Shown here one piece after another: positions 1-12,084 of a stretch of 64,000 nucleotides of DNA. The stretch lies in assembly GCA_033064195.1 (NCBI GenBank), contig JARBJD010000010.1, positions 558,001 through 622,000 of the forward strand, written 5' to 3'. The position numbers were made by a program, and so were the translations under genes. This DNA is from Blattamonas nauphoetae. Taxonomy: Eukaryota; Preaxostyla; Oxymonadida. Under the pieces are notes generated by a model. It did not search any database and had not been told where the DNA came from. It was given only the letters and a program-made list of their open reading frames with translations. Within the stretch, counting starts at the first letter, position 1. The number at the start of each line of letters is the position of its first letter.

Positions 1-576
1 GACAAGTGGGAAGTTGAGCCCTTCTGAGGACACCCAAAGAAGGTTTTGGCACAGGAGACGATATCCATTTCGAATGAAAAGATATCGATTTGAGAAAATA
101 GAAACATCTTTTGAGACTGTGAGAAGGAGACGAAGAGATGTCTCTTGTTTTTCAGGGATTATTGTTGGATGGATGATTCGTGGAAGGCCTTGTGTCAAGG
201 AAACCAATTGAAGGATGGCAATAGATCTATCAGAAAATTGTGTCGAATCGAGTTTCCCAATGCATCTGTCTAGGACCTTGACCAGTGTCAATTTGTCGAG
301 ATCGTTTGCCAAGAAGTCATTGCATTCTTTGGAGGATAGAGAAGAATGAAAAAAGACCCGGAAACTCCTTGAAAAGGTAGGCTGTTCCCAGAAGGGAATC
401 CAGCTCTTCGTTAGGTGCGAATGACGCTAATTCATCCTGTATCGGCTCGAGGTCGGTTGGGAGGTAATCAGTTAGTAGCTAAAGAAATGTCAAACAAAAT
501 CCGTAGTGAATACCTGATCAGACTGATAGGGGTATGAATAAGCCGCTGGATTTTGTGCCGGTAAAGCAGTTGTCAT
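1..576 (-). CDS. Unrecognised protein, 5' part only (runs off the left edge)
   Basis: Three exons on the minus strand give one continuous frame: 576-514, 478-358 and 326 to the edge. Both introns are GT-AG and about 35 nt long. Exon 1 has 21 codons and ends in phase 0; exon 2 ends in phase 1 and joins cleanly. The start ATG (576) is the only good candidate before the first donor. The visible 170 or so residues begin with a polar, Pro/Tyr-rich stretch and then become helical and leucine-rich (for example LTLVKVLDRCIGKL), which would suit an alpha-helical repeat protein. I do not recognise the family. The 3' end lies outside the window. The clean splice frames argue for a live gene rather than a relic. 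Confidence 0.6.
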
Positions 577-1753
577 CCAGAGACATTTCACCAACCCATT
601 TTAAATTATTCAACACTGAAAACCAGTGAACGACAATCTACTCTTCGGAGTCAACTACAAGATTCAGAATGGCACCCGATGGAGTCAATTTCAGGTTGAT
701 AAGTAATAAAACCACTCGACAATCACTAAATTAACAATAAAATGCTCATCTATTCATTTCTTTCTCTTCAAACTGCGACTAGCATTTTGCCACCTCTCAT
801 GGGGTTCACCACACATTTGTGAGTTTTTGTTTCTTGATCAAAGCAGTAGCAAAGAGGCTCTTTGTTCAAACACTCCGAAGAAGAGACAAAGCTGGGTTTC
901 CAAACTGAATTTGGCTCGAATTCACATCTTGAACAAAATTCATTCGACCCATCATCTTGTCAATCATTGGATAGAGAGATTGATCGAGTGAGGTGGCAAG
1001 AAATTCGTTCAGCAGACTTGTGACGACTAGAGAGTGAAGAAAACAGCGGACAGAGGAAGTGAACGAACAACATTCTGGAATCGGTTTCCCAGTGAGGAAT
1101 TCAGCTGCATCTTCACAGAAATTATGGCAGTTGTCTCGGAGGTGATTGCACGTGGCCACTGACATGAATGGAGCGATAGAGGGAGCAAATTGGCGTGTTT
1201 CGGAATCAATTCATTTCAATATTGTTCAAAAGTGGCTTGGTCAATCTGAGTATTTCCAGGAATGTCAGAGAAAAAGAAAAAAGGATGATGGAAAAAAGTG
1301 ACTGAATACTCTGTCACTTTCCACGGAGCTCCGGCTTGTGAAATGCCATGTCAAAAGAAAGGTGAAAGAGTATTGCGGAGACGAACAAACAGGAGGGTCT
1401 CGGAGGGAAAGAGAAATGTCTGAGAAATTGATGATAAGAGAATTAAACCTGCTGATTTCATTACCATAGGAGTATTCATAGCCAGTAGATGAGTAATTCT
1501 CAATGAAATGATGCAAATTATATATGAGCGTGGAAAAAAATCAAATTTTACAGAATTAAGATTTAGTTGTTGAGTACACATGAGAAAGATGAATTTATAG
1601 ATTTCAAGCCTGATCGCGCATGAAATGGCCTTTTTAAGATCAACACATTTTTGCATACTTTTTATTGCAAAACAAGTTCTAAGACAGGGAAAGGATGGAA
1701 AACAACAAAAAAAGAGGTCTCCATGTGAGACAATGGAAATAAACCGTCCATTA
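577..1753. other. Region without a convincing gene
   Basis: An open stretch on the minus strand at 866-1165 encodes a plausible helical, cysteine-containing segment (CNHLRDNCHNFCEDAAEFL), but no start, splice sites or continuation could be tied to it. It may be a fragment of a decayed gene. The remainder is AT-rich with short frames only. Nothing else is seen. Confidence 0.4.
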
Positions 1754-3424
1754 GACCCAAACTGAATGAAGTATGGTTTTTTGAAATGTTACGGTTGATG
1801 CAAATTTATGAGGGTTATTTTAAATATAAGGTCGATAAATCTGAATGAAGTGACTTCTATTTGAATAGGGTACGATCCTAATTGAATCGAAAGAGTTCTT
1901 TCAAAAGAACAGGGTTATTTCAAAATAACCAAGTTCTTTCAAATTAAGACCCACAACAAAACATTTTTGTCAGTTAACACTCTTAATTCACCTGAGATCC
2001 ATTTCTTTGCATTCGCAAACAGTGTGTGAACGGTAAAACACCCGGTCTTTTTTAGTTTCAAGGAAGATCTGTTGACCATCCCATTCATTTTTAACTTTTC
2101 CTCGCCGACTGCTGATCTCTGAGAGACTCAACCAATAAGTTAAGAAACGATGGTATTGATTCCGAAAACTTACCATAATATCGTGAGATGGTCTCCAATT
2201 TCAATCAATCCTTTCAGAAATGTTAGATCTCTCGTTGCAACAACAAACACTGTGTTTGACGAGAATTAAAGTTCAGTTAGCGAGATTTCGGTACTTGTTG
2301 GTGTTCCTTTGGCGACTTCCACACCAGCTTGGAAAGGAGGTGTGTTGTCCTGCTTCTTTTAGTAGTATCGTCGGAACAATCTCAGGCACCTTCGAAATGT
2401 TGACAGAGCTTCGCGGCTTCTCGTTCACAGATGGCAAACCGAGTAAACCAAATCCCACCGAGACAGAACGTCCTTACAGGAACAGTGGTGCCTCTTTGAA
2501 TGACACAACAGTCATGCTGATCGCAGGCGAATGACAGGAAGAAATCGTGATTGACTTTGTCTTTTCCAAGTACTTTGTTGGTTTCTGGAGTCTTTCAGGA
2601 GAGACGGGGAGAAAGAGGGTGATGAGACGAAGGAGAGGTTGAGTGAATGTGTCTAATCGAACGGGAAGTCGGAAAGGATTGACTGGATGACGTGTGAAGC
2701 ATTGAGCGAAGTGCTGAGAGTCGCAAGTGGGGTACAAACAGAATGTGGTGGACTGAGCGTGTCTTTCCCTGTCACAGACGTTCTGTCCCATTTTGGGAGA
2801 ATGAGTGGAGCAGAGAAAGCGATATTGCTGAAATAAGCCCACACAAGCGGCTCACGTTCTGAGTTTGTTGGCTTTTTCTTAACCAGCTTTTCATAAACAG
2901 TGAGATGGAGTCAGATGCAGTGGATCATTGCTTGGATGCACCTTGTTCTGTGCAGTTCTTTCCACCAAGATCGTTTCCAGCGACCATTCTCGACCTCAGA
3001 GTTCGAGATCAGTTACGAGAAAAGGTAATTCCCAGACGAGTCAGAGACAAGCTGGAACCTGATACAGGAGAACAAGAGCGCTGTCAACGATTGAAGATTG
3101 TTAGAATTGGCTGGTTTTGGTTATGATTTTTGCGATGGGTCCAGATCTGAAGTGACGCCTCCAAAGTGAGTAATTTCGAACATGTCAACATTTTCCATCC
3201 TTCACTTCACATTTTGTCGCTTCTGGTTCGCTTTTGAGATACATTTGAATCAGAAAATGGCGAAAGTGGGTTCAAAAAATGTTATGGTGCCTAATTTAAA
3301 ATATGTTTGACCTTTCTGAAATAAGTGGGTTATTTCAAAATAACTTAGTTATTTCAAATTTCCCATAGTTCTATTCAAATATACCCACTTCATTTAAAAT
3401 ACCATACTTCATTCAGTTTGGGTC
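1754..3424. mobile_element. 1.67-kb element with 24-bp terminal inverted repeats and TA flanks
   Basis: The stretch starts with GACCCAAACTGAATGAAGTA and ends with its reverse complement. The match runs 24 bp (1754-1777 against 3401-3424). Both ends are bordered by TA (1752-1753 and 3425-3426), as left by Tc1/mariner-type insertion. Just inside both ends are AT-rich palindromic motifs of the form GGTTATTTCAAAATAACC (about 1910-1930 and 3328-3345). No transposase is recognisable inside, and the short open frames at 2220-2534 and 2474-2842 resemble nothing I know. A non-autonomous, MITE-like element is the simplest reading. A TA flank is weak evidence because it can occur by chance. Confidence 0.5.
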
Positions 3425-4459
3425 TATTAAAGAGAAAAATGGAAAAAACGTGAGATGTTTGGGTTGATCGAGACAACTTTAATGTTTTTTGAAAATGAAA
3501 AAAAGTTCAGTAATGATGTATTTCGGTATGATAGACGAAAAAAGATGATTTTTTAGGAGAGTTTCTGCGTCTGTGCGATTTTGTGACGCTTGGATTATTT
3601 CATTGAACATCATCGGATAAACACGCAACTTCGGGAAAACCCGCAACTCCAGATTCAAACAACTGAAGTCACCTCAAGCGTTCACATTTTAGGCATCCGG
3701 TATGGACCAATATTGCATTCAAAATCCACATTTATACCTCTAAATTTGGTGTCATCATCTCACAAGTTCTCATTGTGGGACGATTTGAAGATGAAAGTGA
3801 AACAACTTGTTCCGCACGTTGCTTTGGAGGAGGAAGCGTGCTGCCGATTGGGAAATCGATTACATAACAGTAGTCATCCAGAAAACGATCCGATCGTCAA
3901 CAGTTATCTCGAAAGAAAAAGGGGACAATTCGAAGACCTGGCTATCGTCTCTGGATGGATCGGAAAGTTCGGAAATTTCATTTTATGAAATAACGATTAG
4001 CGAAGACCTGTCAGTTTTGGAATCAGCAGTTTTTCTAACCAGTTTGAGCAGACAGATCGACGCGAACTGGAAGAAGCAAAACCTACTTAATCTTGCGGCA
4101 TTGGCAGCCAAACATCCCTTAACGGCATCATCAAACACACACTATGATGATTTTGTTCTGAGCCATCCGATCGCTGTGTTCGCCTGTGATTGTGTGCTTG
4201 TGATTCAACAGTCGCTGCAAGTGCTTTTCATCTCCTTCGAAATGCCTCTTTTCAACGTTCATCTCTTCGCTCTTGCTCGCTACCATAGCCCAACCAATTC
4301 TACCTCCCATACATCGTCAAGATCGCACTCCCAGTGAAAGACTGAAATCGTGTTCATTTTTGCGGTGAGCGCAGCCTGTTTTGCATTCAGACCGGAGTCG
4401 TTCAACAAATCTACTTTCCTCATGTGTGGACGACAATGGCACTGACCACATCCTCCTTC
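3425..4459. other. Region without a convincing gene
   Basis: Open frames on the plus strand at 3590-3988 and 3807-4337 have low-complexity, unconserved-looking translations and no splice context. About 3630-3655 carries a GTTGCGGGTT-type motif (reverse strand) that recurs in tandem near 8152-8182. I see no gene here. Confidence 0.35.
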
Positions 4460-6984
4460 TCAACCCACACTCTGAACGGCTACGCTCACCTTCTCCTCTC
4501 CTCGAACAGCACCCAATTTACCGCCAATATGGAACGAAAAACACACAACCAGATCCCTCTTGTGGACCTCCTTCTTGTCTCTTCGCGAATTTGGACCCAG
4601 AAAATGATCGTGGGGTATCGAGACAGACGATGTCACAAAACGACGAGATTGGAGTGTCGTCATACGGCCTGCTGGATCCAGTCGCCTTTGGGGTGGCGTC
4701 TGAACACAAAACAATCCTGTTTACATCAATCAGGTGTGGGTTGGTTCAAATCCCGACATCGAAACTAGTTGTGCTGCCAACATCTCGATACTCTCGTTCG
4801 CAGTCGATCTCACCAGAGCTGATGTCTGCAACAGAAGAAACACAATCGTTCGTCGTTTCTCCGATGGCTCCGACAGCATCGAACAGCGTGACATGGACAC
4901 CTCCCGTCGCATCCTCATTGTCAGTCATTCTCAACTCTCTGCGGGAAACACGAGACCACAACAACGCCACATTTAAACGGAAAGCTGCTCGGAACAAGTC
5001 TGACGTCGAACTGCCACGCAGACACACAGTCGTTCAGACATCAACAGAACATGTGCATCCACGATTTGACGGTCAGTGTACGAACCATCCCTTCTTCTCG
5101 ATATCACTCTCACCGTTCTCGTTTGTACTCTCGCAGTCTGTGAATTCTGCCTTCACGATCAGCGACTCTGCTGTCACAAGATCCGCACATTCAATCTTTA
5201 TCGCTCCTCGTCCACTGTTGTCTTGAATGTCAGCGAATTGAGTGTCAGTGTATTGGAAGCAATCATCACACTCACTTGCTCTGTGATGCTGATTGAATGA
5301 GTGTCGTCTGTGCGAGGAGAGATCGACGAGTCTTTTGTGGACGTGGCTGTCAAATCCAGGTTCAGATCTCCTGAAAGCAGAACTGCCATGGATTCTCCTT
5401 TCAGGTTCGACAGCGACGAGGAGAGAGAACGGCACGGCAGATGGGGATGTCCACAGAGTGCATGGTCAATTCCATTCGCATCGTCTTCAATCAGTGTCCC
5501 TCCTTCGTAAATGTTGAACAGATACGCAATCCCTCCACTCAACCCATTCTTTTCTGAGAACGACCACAGCTCAAGTTCCGCTGCGGTGAACACACTGCCC
5601 GACGGCAACGAAAGTCCACTCCCAACAACACTCGTCTCGTTGACCAGCCCTCGTTTGTCAGCTGCTGTTCGGATAAACATGCTGTGACCCGTTTTTTCTG
5701 TACCAGCTTTGTTCTCTGTTGAGTCGGTCCCAAACACCAGATTGCTCAGAACGAACGACCCTTCAACTCCCAGCGAGGACACATCAACAAACGACCCTCC
5801 TCCAACATCATCTGACGAACAGCTAGCGACTATTCCTGAAATCGACACAGATCCTGTTCCCGCCACCTTCACCTGCATTCCTCCTCCTTCCCCACTCGCT
5901 GAGCATCCATCAAACAAGGAATCAACAATCGTCGCTCTTCCTCCACTCAGAACACTCACATGAACTCCTCCTCCTCCCAGACTCGTTCTACATGACGACA
6001 ACTTCGTGTTCGTCAGCTCCAACTCTCAGCCATCATCCTCTCCACAGTTCGAGATTGTTACTTCGTTTGTCACATCTCCAATCTTCAGCTTTTGTTCGTT
6101 CTTCACAGTGACTGCGATTGTCGATGCAGCTGCGGCATTCGAAGTGTGCGATGATGGTCCTGCAACAAAGGTACTCCTTGTCAGTGTCAGCGTGTCCTTT
6201 CCTGAGATCAGTTCCGGCAGAAGCACAGATCCTCTAGTTTGAGCCAAAAGCGATTTCACAAGCACGTTTCGAGTGTTCAGATCCAGTCCTGTCATCTCCA
6301 CACTTCCTCCTTCCACTTTCAGAACATCTGCGTCGGCTGATGAATCTGCTGACTCCAGAGCGATCGAGCAGGATGTCAGTGCTGTCGATCCGAAACTGAC
6401 GAGCTTCCTCCAATCGGTATGTTTGTCAGGATCAGATGTCCAACCGCTGTCAGAATTACCTTTTCTCGTGTTCCTTCCACACCCTCCATCTTCGGATTGT
6501 CCATTGTGATCGTCTGGCCTTCTCCAGCCACCAGCGAGCCGCCAGTCCACACTCAACATGATCATCCCCATCGTCGTTCACTGCCAGCTCCTCTTCTGCC
6601 GATGTGTGGGGATACCAATAATACACCAGACTTCCTGCCACCCCGTTCATCTTCCCAAAGAACAGATTCCGTTGCGCACGAGTGAAGGCAACTGTGTTCT
6701 TTTCCGGTGTATACTGCGCACAGAAAGCTTCAGAGGCTCCAACTTCGACCCTCTGACTCCAATCCATGCGATCACACTTATCAAGACACTGACATTTTCA
6801 ACTCGCGTCTGTCATCTTTTGGCTGAGACGATCCACAAGTCGTTTCTGTCTGTCGGATGTGGAGGCGATGGACAGTTTCATTAATCCGATCAGACAAAAC
6901 AGCTGACTCGCTCGCGATTGAGAAACACATCGCTGAGATAAGAAGAATACACTCGCCTGGGCGCCCCTGCCTCTCTCCACTCAC
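4460..6984 (-). pseudogene. Decayed pectin-lyase-like surface protein
   Basis: Several minus-strand frames between 6984 and 4460 encode pieces of one protein type. Near 6984 a hydrophobic, signal-like segment (ILLISAMCFSIASES) appears. Further down are repeated beta-strand segments with G/S/D-rich turns, as in GGGVHVSVLSGGRATIVDS, and the motif CGHPHLPCRSL at about 5450. Such repeats fold as right-handed beta-helices and make up large surface-protein families in oxymonads. The longest clean stretch is 6022-5198 (274 residues). The pieces lie in at least four different frames, with stops between them that no credible intron removes, so I read it as a broken gene. An unusual multi-exon gene is the alternative. 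Confidence 0.6.
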
Positions 6985-8443
6985 CGATCCACACGCCAGA
7001 ATCGATGCTAGAAGGTGGATGCGTTCTGCTGTTGTATCTCACCGAACGGAACTGCGAGGCGATTCAGTGATGCTCAACGACGACCGAAGATGAGAAGACA
7101 GCGAGCACGTCGAAGCGGCATCAACATAAAGAGGCGGTGGACGGTGATCATTCACTCTGCTTCACAATACTCGCTGATCGAGAAGACAAAAACACGAAAG
7201 AGCTCAGCGAAAGCGACTCTCCCTCGTTCGTCAAGAACGTGTCTTCGCTGTTTGGCAGCGAGAAGCGCACAAATGTCCACAGGCATAGCTAGATCGAGGA
7301 GAGAATTGTCGAGGATAGTGTGGTTGGGAGATGTCTCAAGATACGAAAAGTCAACAATGTGAGGACCACTTCCGATGGAAATGCGAGGGAAGAGGGAACT
7401 GATGAAGCTGGTGACAAAGGAGGACTTCTTCGCGAGAATTGCTTTCCAATCTTGGTTTGGGTGAAGTGTTGGTTGCCGCTCTATGGATTATTCTTCATCT
7501 TTCTCAGTTTTCCTATCCATTCTTGTTCTCCCTCATCACTCTCGTCTTCCTTTTTCCTTGTCTCAGGCCTCAAAATCTCACAATATCTCCATACACGTCT
7601 CCATCGACATGGCCATCTACATTCTCAACTTCGGTCAGATCGAACAGAAGTCTGAAGTGGTGATGCAGAAGAGGCTGTTCAATTCCCTCTCGCATCAGCT
7701 GTTCCCCGACACAGCGATCATCTCAAAAACAATCCAAACAGCCTCTGAGCACATCTGTCAACTCACCGCACTGGAGACAAATACGTTGAGAAGCTGAAGC
7801 AATTATGGAGGAAATCAAGAAAGGAGCAGAGCCAAAGAACAGGAGAAGGAGGGAGAATCGAAGAGAAGTGAACAAAGAAGAGATGAAAAGAATGAAGAAG
7901 GAGAGAACAAGGAACGAGGGAGATTGAGCAACAAGAAACGAAAAGATGGAATGAGATTCGCTAATTCTCTCATTCGACCTTCCACGATTTCAACACACTT
8001 TTCGAGTCGTTTTTTTTATGGTCGTGATCTTGATCAACCACACATTCTCATTCATTTCATGAGATTAAGCGTTCTCCAGAACAGATTATGATGAAATAAC
8101 GGCGAAATAATGATGAAACTTGGAATATATCGAAATTTTGGGCCCCGGACACAAGTTGCGGGTTAATCCGGAGTTGCGGGTTAAATCGAGTACGTTGAGA
8201 ATTACACAGATAACAAAATATGGAAAAATGAAGCGACATCGATGAGATAGTGATAGGATTGTGTGGAGAGAGTGAGCGAACTTGACGACAAGTCCTGTGC
8301 GTCAGAGGCCTTCAAACTGCATCCCTCACAACATCATGGAAAATTGTTTACCATTCCATGACTATGGTCGTATACATCTCGCTTAACTGGATTAGATGTC
8401 ATGAGATATTGATCGTCCCAATCAAGCGTTTCTCCCATTCAAA
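6985..8443 (+). pseudogene. Probable plus-strand gene relic in otherwise empty DNA
   Basis: Between about 7140 and 7850 the plus strand carries protein-like segments in different frames. One is Ser/Glu-rich (SPSFVKNVSSLFGSEKR, about 7225-7275). Another reads IEERIVEDSVVGRCLKIRKV (about 7292-7350). A third, at about 7610-7795, is helical (RLFNSLSHQLFPDTAIISKT). In-frame stops separate them and no splice sites rescue them. I do not recognise the family. From 7850 to 8440 the DNA is purine-rich, then AT-rich, with two tandem TTGCGGGTTAA-like units near 8152-8182. No other gene is seen. Confidence 0.3.
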
Positions 8444-8820
8444 CAGTTGGTTTCGATGGGTCGGCAAATTAAAATGAACACGAAGAAAGGGGAGATCATC
8501 ATTCCACCAAGTATTTTATCCACAGTATGCTCTATTTCCTTCTCAGATTACTCATATTATCCCAACTTCATCAGAAAAGCATAGCAATTAGTGAAGTGAC
8601 ACTTTGGAGAAGAGAATTCTGATCCTCCAGTTTCTGTCTGTTTTCAGTTTCCGGGAAAGGTGAATCACTTCACTAATTGCTATGCTTTTCTGATGAAGTT
8701 GGGATAATATGAGTAATCTGAGAAGGAAATAGAGCATACTGTGGATAAAATACTTGGTGGAATGATGATCTCCCCTTTCTTCGTGTTCATTTTAATTTGC
8801 CGACCCATCGAAACCAACTG
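8444..8820. repeat. Perfect inverted repeat, 156-bp arms around a 65-nt spacer
   Basis: Positions 8444-8599 are the exact reverse complement of 8665-8820, compared base by base. The spacer is 8600-8664. Similarity stops sharply at both outer and inner edges. No open frame covers the arms and no target duplication is evident. As RNA it would fold into a 156-bp hairpin. The right arm ends 18 bp before the start codon of the kinase gene at 8839. It could be a recent inverted duplication, a small foldback element, or an artefact of assembly from fold-back long reads. Confidence 0.9.
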
Positions 8821-8838
8821 AAGCAAACCCGACAGAAA

Positions 8839-10722
8839 ATGTCACGACCCAATCCCCATTTTCCATTTGGGTATTTTCAGTCTTTCTGATGATTTTTTCT
8901 CTGTATTCTTTATTTCAGAAAGAAACGCGTGAGTTGGATTCAACCAAGACTTGGTTGTCATGCAGACCGTGTATACAGCGTGAAAGCTACCAGAAAAACA
9001 ATCAAACCAAAGCACAATGACGAAAATGCTCCACCAATTTCCTCTAATCAGCATAATTCAGGACAACCACCATTCCACAAACTGGAACCACAAAAGCGAT
9101 CGAACACATCACATTCCATCGAAAATCGGAGTCTTCCTCGAGGAAACGGATCTAAACTGAATCATTCACCACCATTCCCTTCTGATTGTGAGGAGAAAGA
9201 GGAGACGATGATTGTGGATTCTCCGAAACAAGAAAGAAACATCGAAGCACTCCGTCAGACGCCATTTCAGCAAGCACCGCTTCCTCAACAGCCAATCTTT
9301 CCTCCACAACATTCTCCTCGTCCATTTACTCCGCAACATTATATCACACCATCTCCATACTCGACACCTCACAATTCACTTTTCTCGCGTCCAAATTCAA
9401 ATGTGTCTTCGTCATTCCTCTCACATGTATCATCAACACAGTCTACCTTCTCCCCTGTTTATACTGAGATGGATGACATGGAGATTGACAATGAAGATGA
9501 AGGAATGATTGACCCTGAAAGTTTGATTGATTCTTGGCCCATTCCAATCGGAATAGGAGGATCTGCATATGTCTATCGTGTACACTCAAACAGAAAAAAC
9601 AAAGATTATGTATTAAAGATTGTTCAGTTTCCTAAACACGAGGTATTTCCTTTCTTCATTTCATCTTGTCCAGAAGCTGCGCCAAATGGTCGAAGATGAG
9701 GTCCGAATCCTCCTCAAACTCCGAAGAAGACCTGGAATCATACAACTATACAACGATCCAAGACCTATTGTCTTCCCAGGACCCATTAAACTGGTGATGG
9801 AACTTGGCGAACGTGACCTTGCACGCCAAATGGAAGATTGGAAAATGGAAGCGCTTAAGAAAATGGAAACACTAATGACGAAAGAAAGCTATGAGAAAGT
9901 GTTTGGTGGGATAGCGAATGTGCTTGAAGCGGCTGAGAAGTCCAATTCTCAGATCTTTCCGATTGTGCCGAAAGAACGTATCAGGACTATATGGCGAGAA
10001 ATACTCGAGGCTGTCAGAGAAATACACCATTTTGAAAATGGTATTGTTCATGGTGATCTCAAGCCAGCGAACTTTTTGTTCGTTCAAGGACATCTCAAAT
10101 TGATTGATTTTGGAATGGCACAAGCGATTGACGACAACAAAACACATGTTCAACAATTTCCAGGCTTCGGAACTCACGAATATATTTCCCCAGAGGCAGC
10201 AGGTCGCGGATGTCAACCTGACCAACGTATGTGATTTGAGGTTCTTCATGTTCGTCCAAGTTGCGAGGAAGGGGAAAGCGTCGGACATCTGGTCCGTAGG
10301 TATGATTTTATACGAGATGGTGTACGGTGTGACGGCTCTCACGCATATCATCGATACGGAAGATGAACCATTCCAAAAACTTCGGTCTCCATTCCTATTT
10401 TTTCACTCTCTCAGGACCCTCATATCAGACGCACCGATCACAGTTCCGTTTGTTTCTTGTGAGTTGGCACATTTCCACAACACGATAAGAAAGTGCTTGC
10501 GGAAAGATGAACTGGAGTATGTGCCTCTTTCTCATCACTATTCAACAACATAGACGACCCTCGGTTGATGATCTGTTGAATTCTGAGTTGTTTCCGGATT
10601 TTCTCAGAAGGGATTCCACTATTCAAATTCACATCAACAAATGTCCATTCCTCAAGCCTGAGGAGAAGATGACGTTGCGTAGAACAATCATTGGGGGTGA
10701 ACAAAATGATACTGCATTCTAA
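8839..10722 (+). CDS. MPS1: Mps1/TTK-like protein kinase
   Basis: Six exons (8839-8870, 8919-9642, 9674-10226, 10261-10384, 10415-10516, 10554-10722) sum to 567 codons plus a TAA stop. Introns are 30-48 nt. The first 230 or so residues are polar and disordered (P/Q/S-rich). The kinase domain follows: glycine loop GIGGSAYVYRV, VLKI lysine, catalytic HGDLKPAN, DFG in KLIDFGMAQA, activation segment ending in GTHEYISPE, and DIWSVG. The stretch FLFVQGHLKLIDFGMA closely follows the corresponding part of human TTK, and the insert before subdomain VIb also fits. Mps1 recruits spindle checkpoint proteins to unattached kinetochores. No TPR region is evident at the N-terminus. The kinase call is certain; the Mps1 assignment is strong but from memory of the family. 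Confidence 0.85.
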
Positions 10723-12084
10723 TTCAGTGATTCGATGTGAACCAAGATTTCACTGAGGGTCTTTTCGTTTTAACGTTACATCTCACACACACACACCTCA
10801 GTTCACTGAAGCTATTGCCGAAAAGTCATCAAACATGAGAGGGAAATCTATGCGTGTTCGTAAAGAACAGTGATGCTCAGTGTAGACGGCGGAAGGGTTC
10901 AGAGAGATCATTCAAAGGGCCGATGGGCATCGAGATAAAGTCAGAGAAAGTTTCCTCGAAGAACCAGGCTTAGTCTGAAGGAAATGAACTGAACCTCGGG
11001 CAAGTTCAGGAAGAGACAATGTTGAAGCACGAAGATGTCACTTTCTTCGGAAAGAACATGAAACAAGAACCAGATGTTCAGAATCAGTTGCGCCGATCAC
11101 AGCTCCAAGGCCCCTATCTGTTCTTCCATCCTACCTTTTAATTCGTTCATCAACACGGAAAGAGAAAGACGCAAGTTCGGACATTCTGAAAACCGAATCG
11201 CCGCTCGTTTTTCCTTCTGAGTCTGTTCTGGTTGAGCCGGATCCCCAAATCACAACAGTCATCCGCATTCTGCACTATCCACTCCTCAACCGCACTCTTC
11301 GCACGACCATCCGACTCGCCAATATCCTCCTTGTCCAGCCGTTCTTCTCCAACACTGTCAACCCTGCTGACCCACACAGATCAATCTGAGTCACGTCTGG
11401 TCTTCACACCGCACGGGAGACAAACGCGATCTGAATCGATCCTCGTTTTGCCTTCTGTTTTCTGACAAACGACACTAAAGGAGAGTTCATGTTGTTGCTC
11501 ATCAATCAACCACTCCGTCCAACCACCGCTCTCTCCCTCACTTCCACTGAATCCATCCGTTCCGTCCGATCTTTCCGCACTTTCTCACCAACTGCCGCCA
11601 GTTTCTCGTGTCGTGTCCCACTCCTTACCATTTGCCCCCCTCTCCGAAATCCTCCCTCCGTTCTCAGTCTCGCTCATCGACCAAACCTTCCTCTCCCTTT
11701 CACACGCCTACGCTCTCCTCTTCCATCAAATCTCGGCGTTCCAAGATGCAGGCTTCGCACTCATCCTCCCTCTCACCATCCTCGCCCTGCAGACTATCAC
11801 TCGTGCTGTCATCGAGAGGACGATTGGAACAGGAATCGCAGTGCGGAAGAGCGACTTGGATGGGTCGCTGGAATGGAAGTTCGTTCTGAACCGGTTCTCA
11901 GCTCTCGAATCGTCAGTCCAAGCCATCCAACTACAGGCCTGTAACTCTTGAGCTCTTCCACTCAGTCACAGAGCATGTTTTGAATGACGTGCCCGTCTGG
12001 GGATCGAACAAATCAGTCACACAGTTCAAAAAACAGGTATTGTTAATAAATGTTGTGAAAAATGCGAGACAACACTCCAAAAAT
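10723..12084 (+). pseudogene. Intergenic region with a probable gene relic
   Basis: From about 11210 to 12040 the plus strand has protein-like stretches in changing frames. They include TTVIRILHYPLLNRTLRTTI (about 11255-11315) and a hydrophobic helix LILPLTILALQTITRAVIER (about 11762-11820), followed by SLEWKFVLNRFSALESSVQA. Stops interrupt the frame and no credible introns restore it. The source gene is not recognised. The first 400 bases are purine-rich with no coding signal. Confidence 0.35.

Noticed and set aside
9872-10351. Minus-strand open frame of 159 codons
   Set aside because: It lies antisense to the conserved catalytic part of the Mps1-like kinase and resembles nothing.
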